NCBI GenBank assembly: GCA_964577515.1
Contig: CAZNZN010000001.1
Coordinates: forward strand, 1 to 64,000
Reading direction: 5' to 3'
DNA: 64,000 nucleotides
Source of the DNA: UBA4124 sp964577515
Lineage (GTDB): Bacteria; Patescibacteriota; Minisyncoccia; Phycocordibacterales; UBA9973
This document shows, one piece after another, positions 16,099 through 23,892 of this stretch (positions are counted from its first letter, which is position 1; every line of letters starts with the position of its first letter). Under the pieces are notes generated by a model. It was not told the DNA's origin. It made no database searches and saw nothing but the letters and a program-made list of their open reading frames with translations. The translations under genes and the position numbers were made by a program.

Positions 16099-16449
16099 TT
16101 ACATCATCTTTACATCAATATCTACACCAGATGGCATTGAGAGGTTTGTAAGCGCCTCAATCACCTTTGGTGATGGGTTCTCGATGTCGATCAGTCGTTT
16201 ATGCACGCGCATTTCGAACTGTTCTCGAGAGTTTTTGTAGATGAACGGCGATCGGTTAACCGTGTACTTCTTGATCTCTGTAGGGAGAGGGATCGGTCCA
16301 CGAACCTTTGCATCGTACCGTGTTGCAGTATCAATAATCTGCTTGGTACTTGCGTCAAGAATCTTGTTCTCATACGCACGTACTCGGATACGAAGCATTG
16401 ATTGCACATCATCCTTTGCGTTTTTTTTGTTTGTTGTTTTTGCTGTCAT
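16099..16449 (-). CDS. rpsJ: Ribosomal protein uS10
   Basis: 30S protein, also NusE in antitermination in other bacteria, 116 aa. RIRVRAYENKILDASTKQIIDTA, GPIPLPT and SREQFEMRVHKRLIDIENP are diagnostic. A Lys/Asn-rich N-terminal extension of about 18 residues precedes the core. It follows tuf, and a terminator separates it from rplC. Confidence 0.97.
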   Translation of the reverse strand: MTAKTTNKKNAKDDVQSMLRIRVRAYENKILDASTKQIIDTATRYDAKVRGPIPLPTEIKKYTVNRSPFIYKNSREQFEMRVHKRLIDIENPSPKVIEALTNLSMPSGVDIDVKMM

Positions 16450-16540
16450 ACGAATGTACTAAGCGGAGGGCTGGTGTTTCTGTCGTAAGTGCATATGTTT
16501 TTACTACAGAACCCGGGCCACTCTACGCAATAGGCTGATA

Positions 16541-17728
16541 TTACTTGATAACCTTTGTTACCACACCGGCACCAACAGTCTTTCCTCCTTCTCGGATTGC
16601 GAAGCGCATTTGGTCTTCCATAGCAACTGGAGCAACGAGTTTAACTGTTACTTTCACTGTGTCTCCTGGCATTACCATTTCTGTTCCTGCTGGGAGTGTT
16701 ACTTCTCCAGTAACGTCAGTGGTTCGGATGTAGAACTGTGGTTTGTATCCGTTCATAAATGGAGTGTGTCGTCCACCTTCCTCTTTCTTGAGTACGTATA
16801 CTTCACCTTCAAATTCTGTGTGTGGAGTTACAGAGCCGGTCTTCGCGAGCACTTGTCCTCGGGTGAGATCTTCTTTCTTCACACCGCGGAGAAGGATACC
16901 TGCGTTGTCCCCTGCTTGTCCTTCAGAAAGTGACTTGTTGAACATTTCGATACCAGTCACTGTGGTTTTCATAGTGTCCTTGATACCAACGATTTCAACT
17001 TCTTCACCAACTTTCACGATTCCACGTTCGATACGTCCTGTTACTACAGTTCCGCGTCCTTCGATAGAAAAGATATCTTCGATAGGCATGAGGAACGCTT
17101 TGTCGAGGTCGCGAACTGGAAGTGGGATGTAGGTGTCGAGTGCGTTTGCAAGCTCGAGCACTTTTTGTGCCCATGTATCATCAAGACTTGTAGCTTCAAG
17201 CGCTTTAAGTCCAGACCCACGGATTACAGGACAATCCTTGTCAAATCCTTGCTTTGCAAGAATTTCACGGATTTCTTCTTCAACGAGGTCAATCATGTCT
17301 GGGTCATCCACCATGTCACACTTGTTGAGGAACACGATAATCTTTGGAACACCCACTTGTTTTGCAAGGAGGATGTGCTCTCGTGTTTGAGGCATTGCAC
17401 CATCAGTAGCAGCAACCACAATGATTGCTCCGTCCATTTGTGCTGCACCAGTGATCATGTTCTTGATGTAGTCAGCGTGTCCTGGAGCGTCGATGTGCGC
17501 GTAGTGACGTGTCTCTGTCTCGTACTCGTTGTGAGAAATGTTGATAGTAATACCACGTGCTTTCTCTTCAGGAGCACCGTCGATTTCATCAACTTTCTTG
17601 AGCTTCACTTGCTTTCCGGCCATGTTCAACACATGGAGGATAGCCGCAGTAAGCGTAGTCTTTCCGTGGTCAACGTGACCAATAGTTCCTACGTTTACGT
17701 GTGGCTTTGAACGATTAAATTCTGCCAT
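16541..17728 (-). CDS. tuf: Elongation factor Tu
   Basis: Delivers aminoacyl-tRNA to the ribosome, 395 aa. GTPase motifs: GHVDHGKTT (residues 19-27), RGITIN switch I, DAPGHADY (G3), NKCDMVDD (G4) and SGLKALE (G5). Domains II and III are standard, ending GKTVGAGVVTKVIK. Preceded by a strong promoter (17800-17827) and a 65-nt leader with a CGCAGTTTTGCG hairpin. Single copy in the window. Confidence 0.98.
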   Translation of the reverse strand: MAEFNRSKPHVNVGTIGHVDHGKTTLTAAILHVLNMAGKQVKLKKVDEIDGAPEEKARGITINISHNEYETETRHYAHIDAPGHADYIKNMITGAAQMDGAIIVVAATDGAMPQTREHILLAKQVGVPKIIVFLNKCDMVDDPDMIDLVEEEIREILAKQGFDKDCPVIRGSGLKALEATSLDDTWAQKVLELANALDTYIPLPVRDLDKAFLMPIEDIFSIEGRGTVVTGRIERGIVKVGEEVEIVGIKDTMKTTVTGIEMFNKSLSEGQAGDNAGILLRGVKKEDLTRGQVLAKTGSVTPHTEFEGEVYVLKKEEGGRHTPFMNGYKPQFYIRTTDVTGEVTLPAGTEMVMPGDTVKVTVKLVAPVAMEDQMRFAIREGGKTVGAGVVTKVIK

Positions 17729-17799
17729 AATAAATTAACGTTAAATTACTTAATAAAAATCGCAAATAAAAACAAAACGCAAAACTGCGATTGCCCTTC

Positions 17800-17827
17800 A
17801 TCATAGCACTCCGGGCACCTTTGTCAA
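17800..17827 (-). promoter_or_regulatory. Predicted promoter of tuf-rpsJ
   Basis: Minus strand TTGACA, 16 bp, TATGAT. Confidence 0.75.
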
Positions 17828-17835
17828 ATAAAACA

Positions 17836-17853
17836 CCCCCTCTTGCGAGGGGG
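17836..17853 (-). terminator. Terminator of the 17859-18287 gene
   Basis: CCCCCTC/GAGGGGG stem with a TTGC loop, followed on the minus strand by GTGTTTTATTT. Confidence 0.7.
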
Positions 17854-17858
17854 CTTCT

Positions 17859-18287
17859 TCATTTTTTAAGAGTACCCGCTATTTCCTTGCAGGCCTCAAA
17901 CATTTTAAAAACGACAGCGAGTGCTTCTTCAGAGAGGGTGTGCATTGGAAGTTGCATATCAACCCACTGCTTTTCGTCGGGAGCGTCATAGAGCGCCTTC
18001 CAGTTGAAAATGTACGGCCTGTTTGACCGCAACGCACTGTCTTTCGCCCATTTCTTTTCAGTGAAATACTTTTCAGGACGAGAACTGTCAAACAGTCGAA
18101 CAATAATGTCGTTGTTTGTCTGGGTAACAAATACAACAGTCTTTTCCCCTTGATGGTTTATCACCATCCGATGGATGCTCCCTGTTAAATCAGGGAAGTG
18201 TCCAATCGGTCTCTCTTCAACAATGGAAAAATGTTTTTTGATAATCTTCTTGGCTCTCTCAAGTGGAGAGTGTAAGGAACTGGTCAT
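17859..18287 (-). CDS. Hypothetical protein, 142 aa
   Basis: Soluble alpha/beta protein with a Lys/His-rich N-terminus, no signal peptide and no family I recognise. The start at 18287 (MTSSLH) is chosen because the promoter at 18306-18333 would place transcription start near 18299; the longer frame would begin upstream of the transcript. It is one of two non-translation genes inserted between fusA and tuf. Confidence 0.7.
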   Translation of the reverse strand: MTSSLHSPLERAKKIIKKHFSIVEERPIGHFPDLTGSIHRMVINHQGEKTVVFVTQTNNDIIVRLFDSSRPEKYFTEKKWAKDSALRSNRPYIFNWKALYDAPDEKQWVDMQLPMHTLSEEALAVVFKMFEACKEIAGTLKK

Positions 18288-18305
18288 ATGAATGAAATTT
18301 TCATA

Positions 18306-18333
18306 AAGATACCACAAAATCATTTTTTGTCAA
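18306..18333 (-). promoter_or_regulatory. Predicted promoter of the 17859-18287 gene
   Basis: Minus strand TTGACA, 16 bp, TATCTT; leader about 12 nt. Confidence 0.65.
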
Positions 18334-18334
18334 A

Positions 18335-18356
18335 AAAAACACCTGAAAGGGTGCTT
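18335..18356 (-). terminator. Terminator after the SDR gene
   Basis: CACC/GGTG hairpin extended by A/T pairs, followed on the minus strand by a long T-run. Confidence 0.6.
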
Positions 18357-18360
18357 TAAC

Positions 18361-19053
18361 TTACAAAGAAAGTACTTTCCTCAAGTGTTCTACATACTGA
18401 CCCGGGGTGAGTTTTTCCACAGCTGGATCAGCAATGAGTTCTGGAAATTCTCGCTCTGTAAGCGGTGTCACGATAAGCGACGGTTCATCGCAGATCACTT
18501 CTTTGAAGACTTTTTCTTCTCTCCACTGCGCTAGTAAGCTACTGAGCTTTGCTTTCGCCTGTACGTACCCCTCTTCGTCTTTACGATATGGGTGCCCCGG
18601 CTCAAAGTGCGCGGCCCAAGAGCTAACTCCAAGGAGAACGGTATCTTCTTGGAGCTTTTCACCAAAGATCTCTTTGAGTCCAAACACTACTGTTTCAGCA
18701 GTACGGACATTTACCCTTTCGTGATACTCAATAGAGTGAGTTTCCTTCTCTTCTTGCGTCTCCCCTGGAAACATAGGGTCACTATCTTTCCGTAGATCTC
18801 CTACCAACAGTACTACCTGTTCAGGGAGAACTCCTTCTGTAGAAAGATTTTTAAAATAGTTAACCATACTATCATGACTTTCTATTTCTACTGTCGCACA
18901 GTGTGCATTTGGGAAAGTACCAAAAAGGTCTTGTGCCTTTTGGATACTTCTCACTGGAAGATAGAGTTCGTGGCCCTCACTAAGCATTTGTAGAGTAAAC
19001 GCAGTACCAATACCACCAGTACTTCCTGTTACAACGATTGTTTGTTTTTTCAT
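18361..19053 (-). CDS. Short-chain dehydrogenase/reductase family protein
   Basis: NAD(P)-dependent oxidoreductase fold, 230 aa. The Rossmann motif TGSTGGIGTAF is at residues 9-19. The likely catalytic set is Ser in LGVSSWAAH and the YxxxK of GYVQAKAKL. Substrate unknown. The start at 19053 gives MKKQTIVVTG directly before the nucleotide-binding strand; longer in-frame starts have no family match. Inserted between fusA and tuf; the hairpin at 19088-19112 separates it from fusA. Confidence 0.85.
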   Translation of the reverse strand: MKKQTIVVTGSTGGIGTAFTLQMLSEGHELYLPVRSIQKAQDLFGTFPNAHCATVEIESHDSMVNYFKNLSTEGVLPEQVVLLVGDLRKDSDPMFPGETQEEKETHSIEYHERVNVRTAETVVFGLKEIFGEKLQEDTVLLGVSSWAAHFEPGHPYRKDEEGYVQAKAKLSSLLAQWREEKVFKEVICDEPSLIVTPLTEREFPELIADPAVEKLTPGQYVEHLRKVLSL

Positions 19054-19087
19054 GTGCAGTATTTTACGCCTACTGTAGCACAAAAAC

Positions 19088-19112
19088 AAAAAGTCCCCGT
19101 AAGGGACTTTTT
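19088..19112 (-). terminator. Terminator after fusA
   Basis: AAAAAGTCCC/GGGACTTTTT stem with a 5-nt loop. Confidence 0.8.
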
Positions 19113-19120
19113 GAGAACAC

Positions 19121-21262
19121 TTATGCTCGAGATTTGATGATGGTATCAGCCACATTTTGCGGCACGATATCATATCGCAAGAATTCCATAGTAAATCCTG
19201 CGCGTCCTTCAGTCATAGATCGAAGGGTTGTCATGTATCCAAACATTTCAGAAAGTGGGACAACGGCGTTAACTACTTGGTTCATACCGCGAGTCTCCAT
19301 ACCTTCGATAAGTCCACGACGTGACGAAAGTGATCCAGTAACATCTCCCATGAACTTATCAGGGGTGACCACTTCTACTTTCATCATCGGCTCAAGGATC
19401 ACTGGGCGAGCAGCTTTTGCCGCATCTTGAAGTGCCATAGATGCTGCAATCTTAAAGGCCATTTCGTTTGAGTCCACTTCGTGGAAGCTTCCGTCATAGA
19501 GGTCAACAGATACGTTTTCCATCTTAAATCCTGCAACCACTCCACGATCAAGTCCTTCTCGAAGCCCTTTTTCAACAGCAGGGATGTATTCCCCTGGGAT
19601 CGCCCCTCCTTTGATACTGTTCACAAACTCGAAGAATCCATCACGTTTAACGTTCTTTGGAAGATCTTTTGGATCAACACTGAGATCCATAGGTTTGATC
19701 TTGATCTTAACGTGACCATAGTTACCCTTACCTCCAGACTGCTTGATGTACTTTCCTTCTGCTTCTGCAGTACCAGTAATAGTCTCACGGTATGCCACTT
19801 GTGGCTTACCAACATTTGCTTCAACACCAAACTCACGCTTCATACGATCAACGATAATTTCAAGGTGAAGCTCTCCCATTCCTGCGATGATTGTTTCCTC
19901 TGTTTCAGGATCGGTTGATACTTTAAAGGTTGGATCTTCTTGTGCAAGACGATTGAGCGCAAGCCCCATTTTTTCTTGGTCTGCTTTTGTCTTTGGTTCA
20001 ATACGAAGGTTGATCACTGGTTCTGGGAATTTGATACGATCAAGCATGATTGGTGTCTTCTCATCGCAGAGCGTATCTGAAGTGTTAGTATCTTTGAGTC
20101 CTACCGCAGCAGCGATTTCTCCAGCAAAGACCTTCTTTACTTCCTCACGTTGGTCCGCTTGCATACGCACAATACGACTCATACGCTCTTTGTTGCGTGT
20201 ACGAGGGTTGTAAATATATGACCCTGCTTCAACAGTACCTGAATACACACGGAAGAAAACAAGCTGTCCAACGAATGGGTCAGACATACTCTTAAATGCG
20301 AGCGCAGCAAATGGTGCCTTGTCATCTGCAGGACACGCTATGACTTCTTCTGTTTCTGGGTTGATAGCAGCTGCTGGTTTGATATCTGTTGGCGCTGGAA
20401 GATAGTCCACCACTGCGTCGAGCACGAGCTGTACTCCTTTGTTCTTAAGTGCACTTCCTGCATAAACTGGGAAGATTTCGTTGGCAATCACCGCCTTTCG
20501 AAGTGTCTTTTTGAGATCTTCAAGAGATGGTTCGTTCCCTTCAAGGTATGCACTCATAAGCGCTTCGTCATTTTCAACGATACGCTCAATGAGCTCTGCA
20601 CGATACTTAGTAGCATCTGCCATCATGTTCTCAGGGATTTCTTTTTCTACTACCTTGTTTCCCATATCACCTTCGAAGTAGTATGCCTTCATTTTAAGAA
20701 GATCTACCACCCCTTCGTGGTGATCCTCAAGTCCAATAGGAAGCTGTGCGCGCACCGCTTTCTTTGAGAGACGTTCGAGAATAGTTTTATATGAGTGCTC
20801 AAATGATGCACCAGTACGATCGAGTTTGTTCACAAAACAGATACGAGGAACATTTGCTTCATCAGCATAGCGCCAGTTGGTTTCAGACTGTGGTTCTACC
20901 CCTGCAACACCATCAAACACTACAACAGCACCGTCGAGCACACGAAGTGATCGTTTCACCTCAACGGTAAAGTCGATGTGTCCTGGAGTGTCGATAATAT
21001 TAAACCGAAAACGCTTACTTTTGTCTGCATTTGCATACGTCGGGATCCATGAACATGTCACCGCAGCTGAGGTAATAGTAATACCACGCTCTCGTTCTTG
21101 TTCCATCCAGTCAGTGGTAGTCTCACCATCGTGCACTTCACCGATTTTGTGTGACATTCCTGTATAGAAAAGCACACGCTCTGAAGTTGTTGTTTTACCC
21201 GCATCAATGTGGGCGATAATTCCGAAGTTTCGTGTCTTATCAAGGGGAAATTCTCGTTCCAT
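19121..21262 (-). CDS. fusA: Elongation factor G
   Basis: Translocation GTPase, 713 aa. Motifs: AHIDAGKTTTSERVLF (G1), RGITITSAAVTC (switch I), DTPGHIDF (G3), VNKLDRTGA (G4), GSALKNKGVQ (G5). Domain IV contains SGGKGNYGHVKIKI, and the end carries GAIPGEYIPAVEKG. Placed between rpsG and tuf as in the str operon, but with its own promoter and leader. Confidence 0.98.
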   Translation of the reverse strand: MEREFPLDKTRNFGIIAHIDAGKTTTSERVLFYTGMSHKIGEVHDGETTTDWMEQERERGITITSAAVTCSWIPTYANADKSKRFRFNIIDTPGHIDFTVEVKRSLRVLDGAVVVFDGVAGVEPQSETNWRYADEANVPRICFVNKLDRTGASFEHSYKTILERLSKKAVRAQLPIGLEDHHEGVVDLLKMKAYYFEGDMGNKVVEKEIPENMMADATKYRAELIERIVENDEALMSAYLEGNEPSLEDLKKTLRKAVIANEIFPVYAGSALKNKGVQLVLDAVVDYLPAPTDIKPAAAINPETEEVIACPADDKAPFAALAFKSMSDPFVGQLVFFRVYSGTVEAGSYIYNPRTRNKERMSRIVRMQADQREEVKKVFAGEIAAAVGLKDTNTSDTLCDEKTPIMLDRIKFPEPVINLRIEPKTKADQEKMGLALNRLAQEDPTFKVSTDPETEETIIAGMGELHLEIIVDRMKREFGVEANVGKPQVAYRETITGTAEAEGKYIKQSGGKGNYGHVKIKIKPMDLSVDPKDLPKNVKRDGFFEFVNSIKGGAIPGEYIPAVEKGLREGLDRGVVAGFKMENVSVDLYDGSFHEVDSNEMAFKIAASMALQDAAKAARPVILEPMMKVEVVTPDKFMGDVTGSLSSRRGLIEGMETRGMNQVVNAVVPLSEMFGYMTTLRSMTEGRAGFTMEFLRYDIVPQNVADTIIKSRA

Positions 21263-21302
21263 AAATAAAATATGTATTGTTTTGTGAATTCGATTAATAA
21301 TG

Positions 21303-21317
21303 CCGCGTCAAACGCGG
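21303..21317 (-). promoter_or_regulatory. Stem-loop in fusA leader
   Basis: CCGCGT/ACGCGG with a 3-nt loop inside the predicted 60-nt leader. No T-run follows, so it is not a terminator. Confidence 0.4.
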
Positions 21318-21329
21318 TCAGGTGAGGAT

Positions 21330-21358
21330 ACTATACGAAGAAAACAGCCTTTTTGCAA
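21330..21358 (-). promoter_or_regulatory. Predicted promoter of fusA
   Basis: Minus strand TTGCAA, 17 bp, TATAGT. Confidence 0.6.
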
Positions 21359-21365
21359 GAGCAGG

Positions 21366-21397
21366 AAAGCCCCCTCACTGCCAGAGGGGGCTTTTTT
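21366..21397 (-). terminator. Second terminator behind rpsG
   Basis: AAAGCCCCCTC/GAGGGGGCTTT stem with a 7-nt loop. It lies 45 nt beyond the first rpsG terminator, giving a tandem pair before the fusA promoter. Confidence 0.7.
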
Positions 21398-21441
21398 GAG
21401 AAAAAGAGGGGTACAGATAGAGACCTAATCGAGAGTATAAC

Positions 21442-21467
21442 AAAAAATCCCCGTTTGGGGATTTTTT
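21442..21467 (-). terminator. Terminator after rpsG
   Basis: AAAAAATCCCC/GGGGATTTTTT stem with a GTTT loop. Confidence 0.85.
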
Positions 21468-21480
21468 GTTGGAGAGTTTT

Positions 21481-21951
21481 TTACCAAGCAAAGTGAGCAA
21501 ATGCTTTGTTTGATTCTGCCATCTTGTGAGTATCTTTCTTTTTCTTGACAGCGTTTCCTTCTCCTTTCGCTGCTTGCATAAATTCTTCAGCAAGTGCATC
21601 AGCCATTTTCATACCTTTTCGGCCTCGAGCACTTTCGATGATCCATCGCATAGCAAGTGCAAGACGTCGCTCTGCACGTACCTCTCGAGGGACCTGGTAG
21701 TTTGCACCACCAATACGTCGTGAACGAACCTCAACGAGTGGTCCAGCGTTTTTAAGTGCGTTATCAAAAACTTCAAGAGGATTTTCGGTACCTTCCTTTT
21801 CTTTTACAATATCAAGTGCTCCATATACTACAGCACGTGCAGTGTTTTTCTTTCCATCCCACATGATACAGTTGATGAATTTTTCAAGCTGTTCTGAGCC
21901 GAACTTGATGTCAGGAGAAACAATATTTCGATTAGTTACTTTTCTTCGCAT
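21481..21951 (-). CDS. rpsG: Ribosomal protein uS7
   Basis: 30S head assembly protein, 156 aa. KFGSEQLEKFINCIMWDGKKNTARAVVYGAL and RSRRIGGANYQVPREVRAERRLALAMRW are diagnostic. Ends HKMAESNKAFAHFAW. Follows rpsL by 18 bp, as in all str operons. Confidence 0.98.
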   Translation of the reverse strand: MRRKVTNRNIVSPDIKFGSEQLEKFINCIMWDGKKNTARAVVYGALDIVKEKEGTENPLEVFDNALKNAGPLVEVRSRRIGGANYQVPREVRAERRLALAMRWIIESARGRKGMKMADALAEEFMQAAKGEGNAVKKKKDTHKMAESNKAFAHFAW

Positions 21952-21969
21952 AGTATTATATAGATTCTA

Positions 21970-22389
21970 TTACGCTTTTGCTTTTGGACGCTTTGTTCCA
22001 TAAAGTGAGCGACTCTTTCGACGCTTATCGAGCCCTTGTGTATCAAGACGACCGCGAACGATGTGGTATCGAACTCCAATCAAGTCTTTCACACGACCAC
22101 CTCGGATCACTACCACTGAGTGTTCCTGAAGGTTGTGTCCTTCACCAGGAATGTAAGCAGTTACTTCTTGCCCATTGGTAAGACGTACACGAGCGATTTT
22201 TCGAACCGCTGAGTTTGGTTTCTTTGGGGTGGTAGTAGTCACTTTCACACATACTCCTCGTTTAAATGGAGATGGGTAAAATACTGGTTTGTTATGAATA
22301 TGGTTCATTCCACGAGAAAGTGCCACCGCTTTTGATTTTCGGGCAACCTTTGTTCGTGGTTTCTTTATAAGCTGATTTATCGTAGCCAT
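21970..22389 (-). CDS. rpsL: Ribosomal protein uS12
   Basis: 30S decoding-centre protein, 139 aa. Starts MATINQLIKKPRTK; PKKPNSAVRK at residues 55-64 is intact. It has an insert of about 13 residues before KRGVC, as in Firmicutes S12. The loop normally reading KDLPGVRYH reads KDLIGVRYH, with Ile104 in place of the near-invariant proline (E. coli P90). The start at 22389 is the family start and lies 10 nt from the -10 box, so the mRNA is predicted nearly leaderless. Confidence 0.97.
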   Translation of the reverse strand: MATINQLIKKPRTKVARKSKAVALSRGMNHIHNKPVFYPSPFKRGVCVKVTTTTPKKPNSAVRKIARVRLTNGQEVTAYIPGEGHNLQEHSVVVIRGGRVKDLIGVRYHIVRGRLDTQGLDKRRKSRSLYGTKRPKAKA

Positions 22390-22399
22390 TTGTCCCGCT

Positions 22400-22428
22400 A
22401 TCCTACTATACAAACACCAACCGCGCAA
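22400..22428 (-). promoter_or_regulatory. Predicted promoter of rpsL-rpsG
   Basis: Minus strand TTGCGC, 17 bp, TAGGAT; the -35 matches that of rplC. Only 10 nt separate the -10 from the rpsL ATG. Confidence 0.55.
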
Positions 22429-22443
22429 GTACCCTCCCCTTTT

Positions 22444-23067
22444 TTAGAGAGAAATACCGGTAAAAAGGGTAAAAAGTGAAAAGGCAAGAGGTGCGACAAA
22501 CTTCCACCCGAAAAACACAAAGACAACAAGGAGTGGGAGACTGTACTGCTCAAGGCGTTGCATACTCTTTGCAAAACGCCATGGGACCACTGCACTCAAG
22601 AAACGAAACCCATCAAGTGGCGCAAGCGGAATAGCATTAAATAGCGCGAGGACAATATTGATAAGTACAACAATACTTGCGATTTCAAACAGTGCTTGTG
22701 TTCCAAAACCCACTGCAGCAGCACCACGAATAACAAGCCCAACAAAAAGCGCGATACTGAGATTCACTACTATTCCTGCTATAGAAACTATAGCAACACT
22801 TTTACGGCCTCGTTTTAGGTTGTCAGGATTATATGGCACAGGCTTTGCCCATCCTACAACAAACCCAGCACCTGAGAGGATCAAGACGAGTGGTAAAATA
22901 ACAGAACCAAACCATTCTATGTGTTTAAGCGGGTTCAGTGTGATACGCCCAAGCATCCGTGCGGTAGGATCGCCTTCTCGCTCTGCAGCTATCCCGTGGG
23001 CAACTTCATGCACAATAATAGAAATAATGAGTACCAAGAAATAAAAGATTGAAATTGGACCTGACAT
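22444..23067 (-). CDS. Site-2 protease-like membrane metalloprotease (M50)
   Basis: Integral membrane protease, 207 aa, about five or six hydrophobic segments. The zinc motif HEVAH lies in the first membrane segment (about residues 21-25), and the second motif LAPLDGFR supplies the Asp ligand. No PDZ domain, so it is of the compact S2P/YwhC type. The start at 23067 is chosen to put the first membrane segment at the N-terminus. It is upstream of rpsL on the minus strand with no shared function evident. Confidence 0.9.
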   Translation of the reverse strand: MSGPISIFYFLVLIISIIVHEVAHGIAAEREGDPTARMLGRITLNPLKHIEWFGSVILPLVLILSGAGFVVGWAKPVPYNPDNLKRGRKSVAIVSIAGIVVNLSIALFVGLVIRGAAAVGFGTQALFEIASIVVLINIVLALFNAIPLAPLDGFRFLSAVVPWRFAKSMQRLEQYSLPLLVVFVFFGWKFVAPLAFSLFTLFTGISL

Positions 23068-23126
23068 ACCACCACAGTATACTAGACCTCTAGAAAATCT
23101 CCTCCCAAAACCGAACAAGCGCTCGT

Positions 23127-23155
23127 TTGCACTATTAAAAAGAGTATGTTACTAT
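23127..23155 (+). promoter_or_regulatory. Predicted promoter of rpmB
   Basis: TTGCAC, 17 bp, TACTAT; the -10 ends 9 nt before the ATG, so the transcript would be almost leaderless. Confidence 0.6.
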
Positions 23156-23164
23156 GCGACCACT

Positions 23165-23410
23165 ATGGCAAAGACATGCGTCGTAACAGAAAAATCATCT
23201 ATTGTGGCAGGTGGCTACTCAAACCGCACTCGTGCAACCAAGTTTCAACCACTTCCTGCAAAGCGAACTTATGCAAACCTTCAAAAGAAGCGTGTATTCG
23301 TTCCTGAACTTAACAAAACAGTAGTACTCACTGTTTCAGCAAAAGGTCTCCGTACCATCAAGAAAAACGGTGCCTACGCTACGCTTAAAAAAGCAGGAGC
23401 AATCAAATAA
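23165..23410 (+). CDS. rpmB: Ribosomal protein bL28
   Basis: 50S protein, 81 aa. N-terminal KTCVVTEKSSIVAGGYSNRTRATKFQP fits L28 without the zinc Cys pairs of some homologues, and KGLRTIKKNGAYATLKKAG is a typical end. Monocistronic: promoter 23127-23155, hairpin at 23417-23440. Confidence 0.92.
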   Translation: MAKTCVVTEKSSIVAGGYSNRTRATKFQPLPAKRTYANLQKKRVFVPELNKTVVLTVSAKGLRTIKKNGAYATLKKAGAIK

Positions 23411-23416
23411 CACCAA

Positions 23417-23440
23417 ACGCCACCGACAGGTGGTGTTTTT
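23417..23440 (+). terminator. Terminator after rpmB
   Basis: ACGCCACC/GGTGGTGT stem with a GACA loop, then a T-run. Confidence 0.75.
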
Positions 23441-23475
23441 GTTGATAACGGTATACAGTACAAGAAAAAAACAAC

Positions 23476-23634
23476 ATGGCAGCAAAATGTCCTTGGTGCA
23501 AAGAAGGAGTAGCTGAAGCACAAATAGCAGCACACAAGAAAACTTGCTCCTTCCGAAAACCTGTTCCCACAATCACGGGGATTGATCGATCTCCTGTAAA
23601 AATGAATGCTAAAAAACCAAAAAAGGAGCACTGA
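23476..23634 (+). CDS. Small zinc-ribbon-like protein, 52 aa
   Basis: ATG to TGA, 52 aa. The N-terminal half reads AAKCPWCKEG, then HKKTC at residues 20-24: a CxxC-x11-H-x3-C arrangement suggesting one zinc finger. The C-terminal half is basic and ends KKPKKEH. Function unknown; a nucleic-acid-binding role would fit charge and finger but is inference. It lies between rpmB and the DUF2061 gene, same strand, with a plausible ATG but no Shine-Dalgarno. Confidence 0.6.
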   Translation: MAAKCPWCKEGVAEAQIAAHKKTCSFRKPVPTITGIDRSPVKMNAKKPKKEH

Positions 23635-23674
23635 GCTCTTTTTTATTTTGTCTTATTTCGTTTATACTAAACCG

Positions 23675-23887
23675 ATGCATCGAGAAAAAAGAGTTCGCTC
23701 AATACTAAAAGCTATCACCTACCGTATCATCAGTATCATCCTCGACAGTACTATTGCTTACGCTATCACCCAAGACACGCGACAAACAGTGCTCCTCGTC
23801 ATTGTTTCAAACCTCATCAGTATCCTCGTCTATTTCATCCACGAACGCGCCTGGAACCGTATTCACTGGGGGAAACACACACTCTAA
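23675..23887 (+). CDS. DUF2061 family small membrane protein, 70 aa
   Basis: Two hydrophobic segments (about 17-32 and 38-56). The end IHERAWNRIHWGK and the start RSILKAITYRIIS match DUF2061 proteins, which are small inner-membrane proteins of unknown role. The start at 23675 (MHREKR) is chosen to match family length. Converges with the ComEC-type hydrolase gene, which ends 6 nt away. Confidence 0.85.
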   Translation: MHREKRVRSILKAITYRIISIILDSTIAYAITQDTRQTVLLVIVSNLISILVYFIHERAWNRIHWGKHTL

Positions 23888-23892
23888 TATCT

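Noticed and set aside
23606..23675. Upstream extension of the DUF2061 gene
   Set aside because: No family match and overlap with the zinc-finger-like gene; the ATG at 23675 fits family length.
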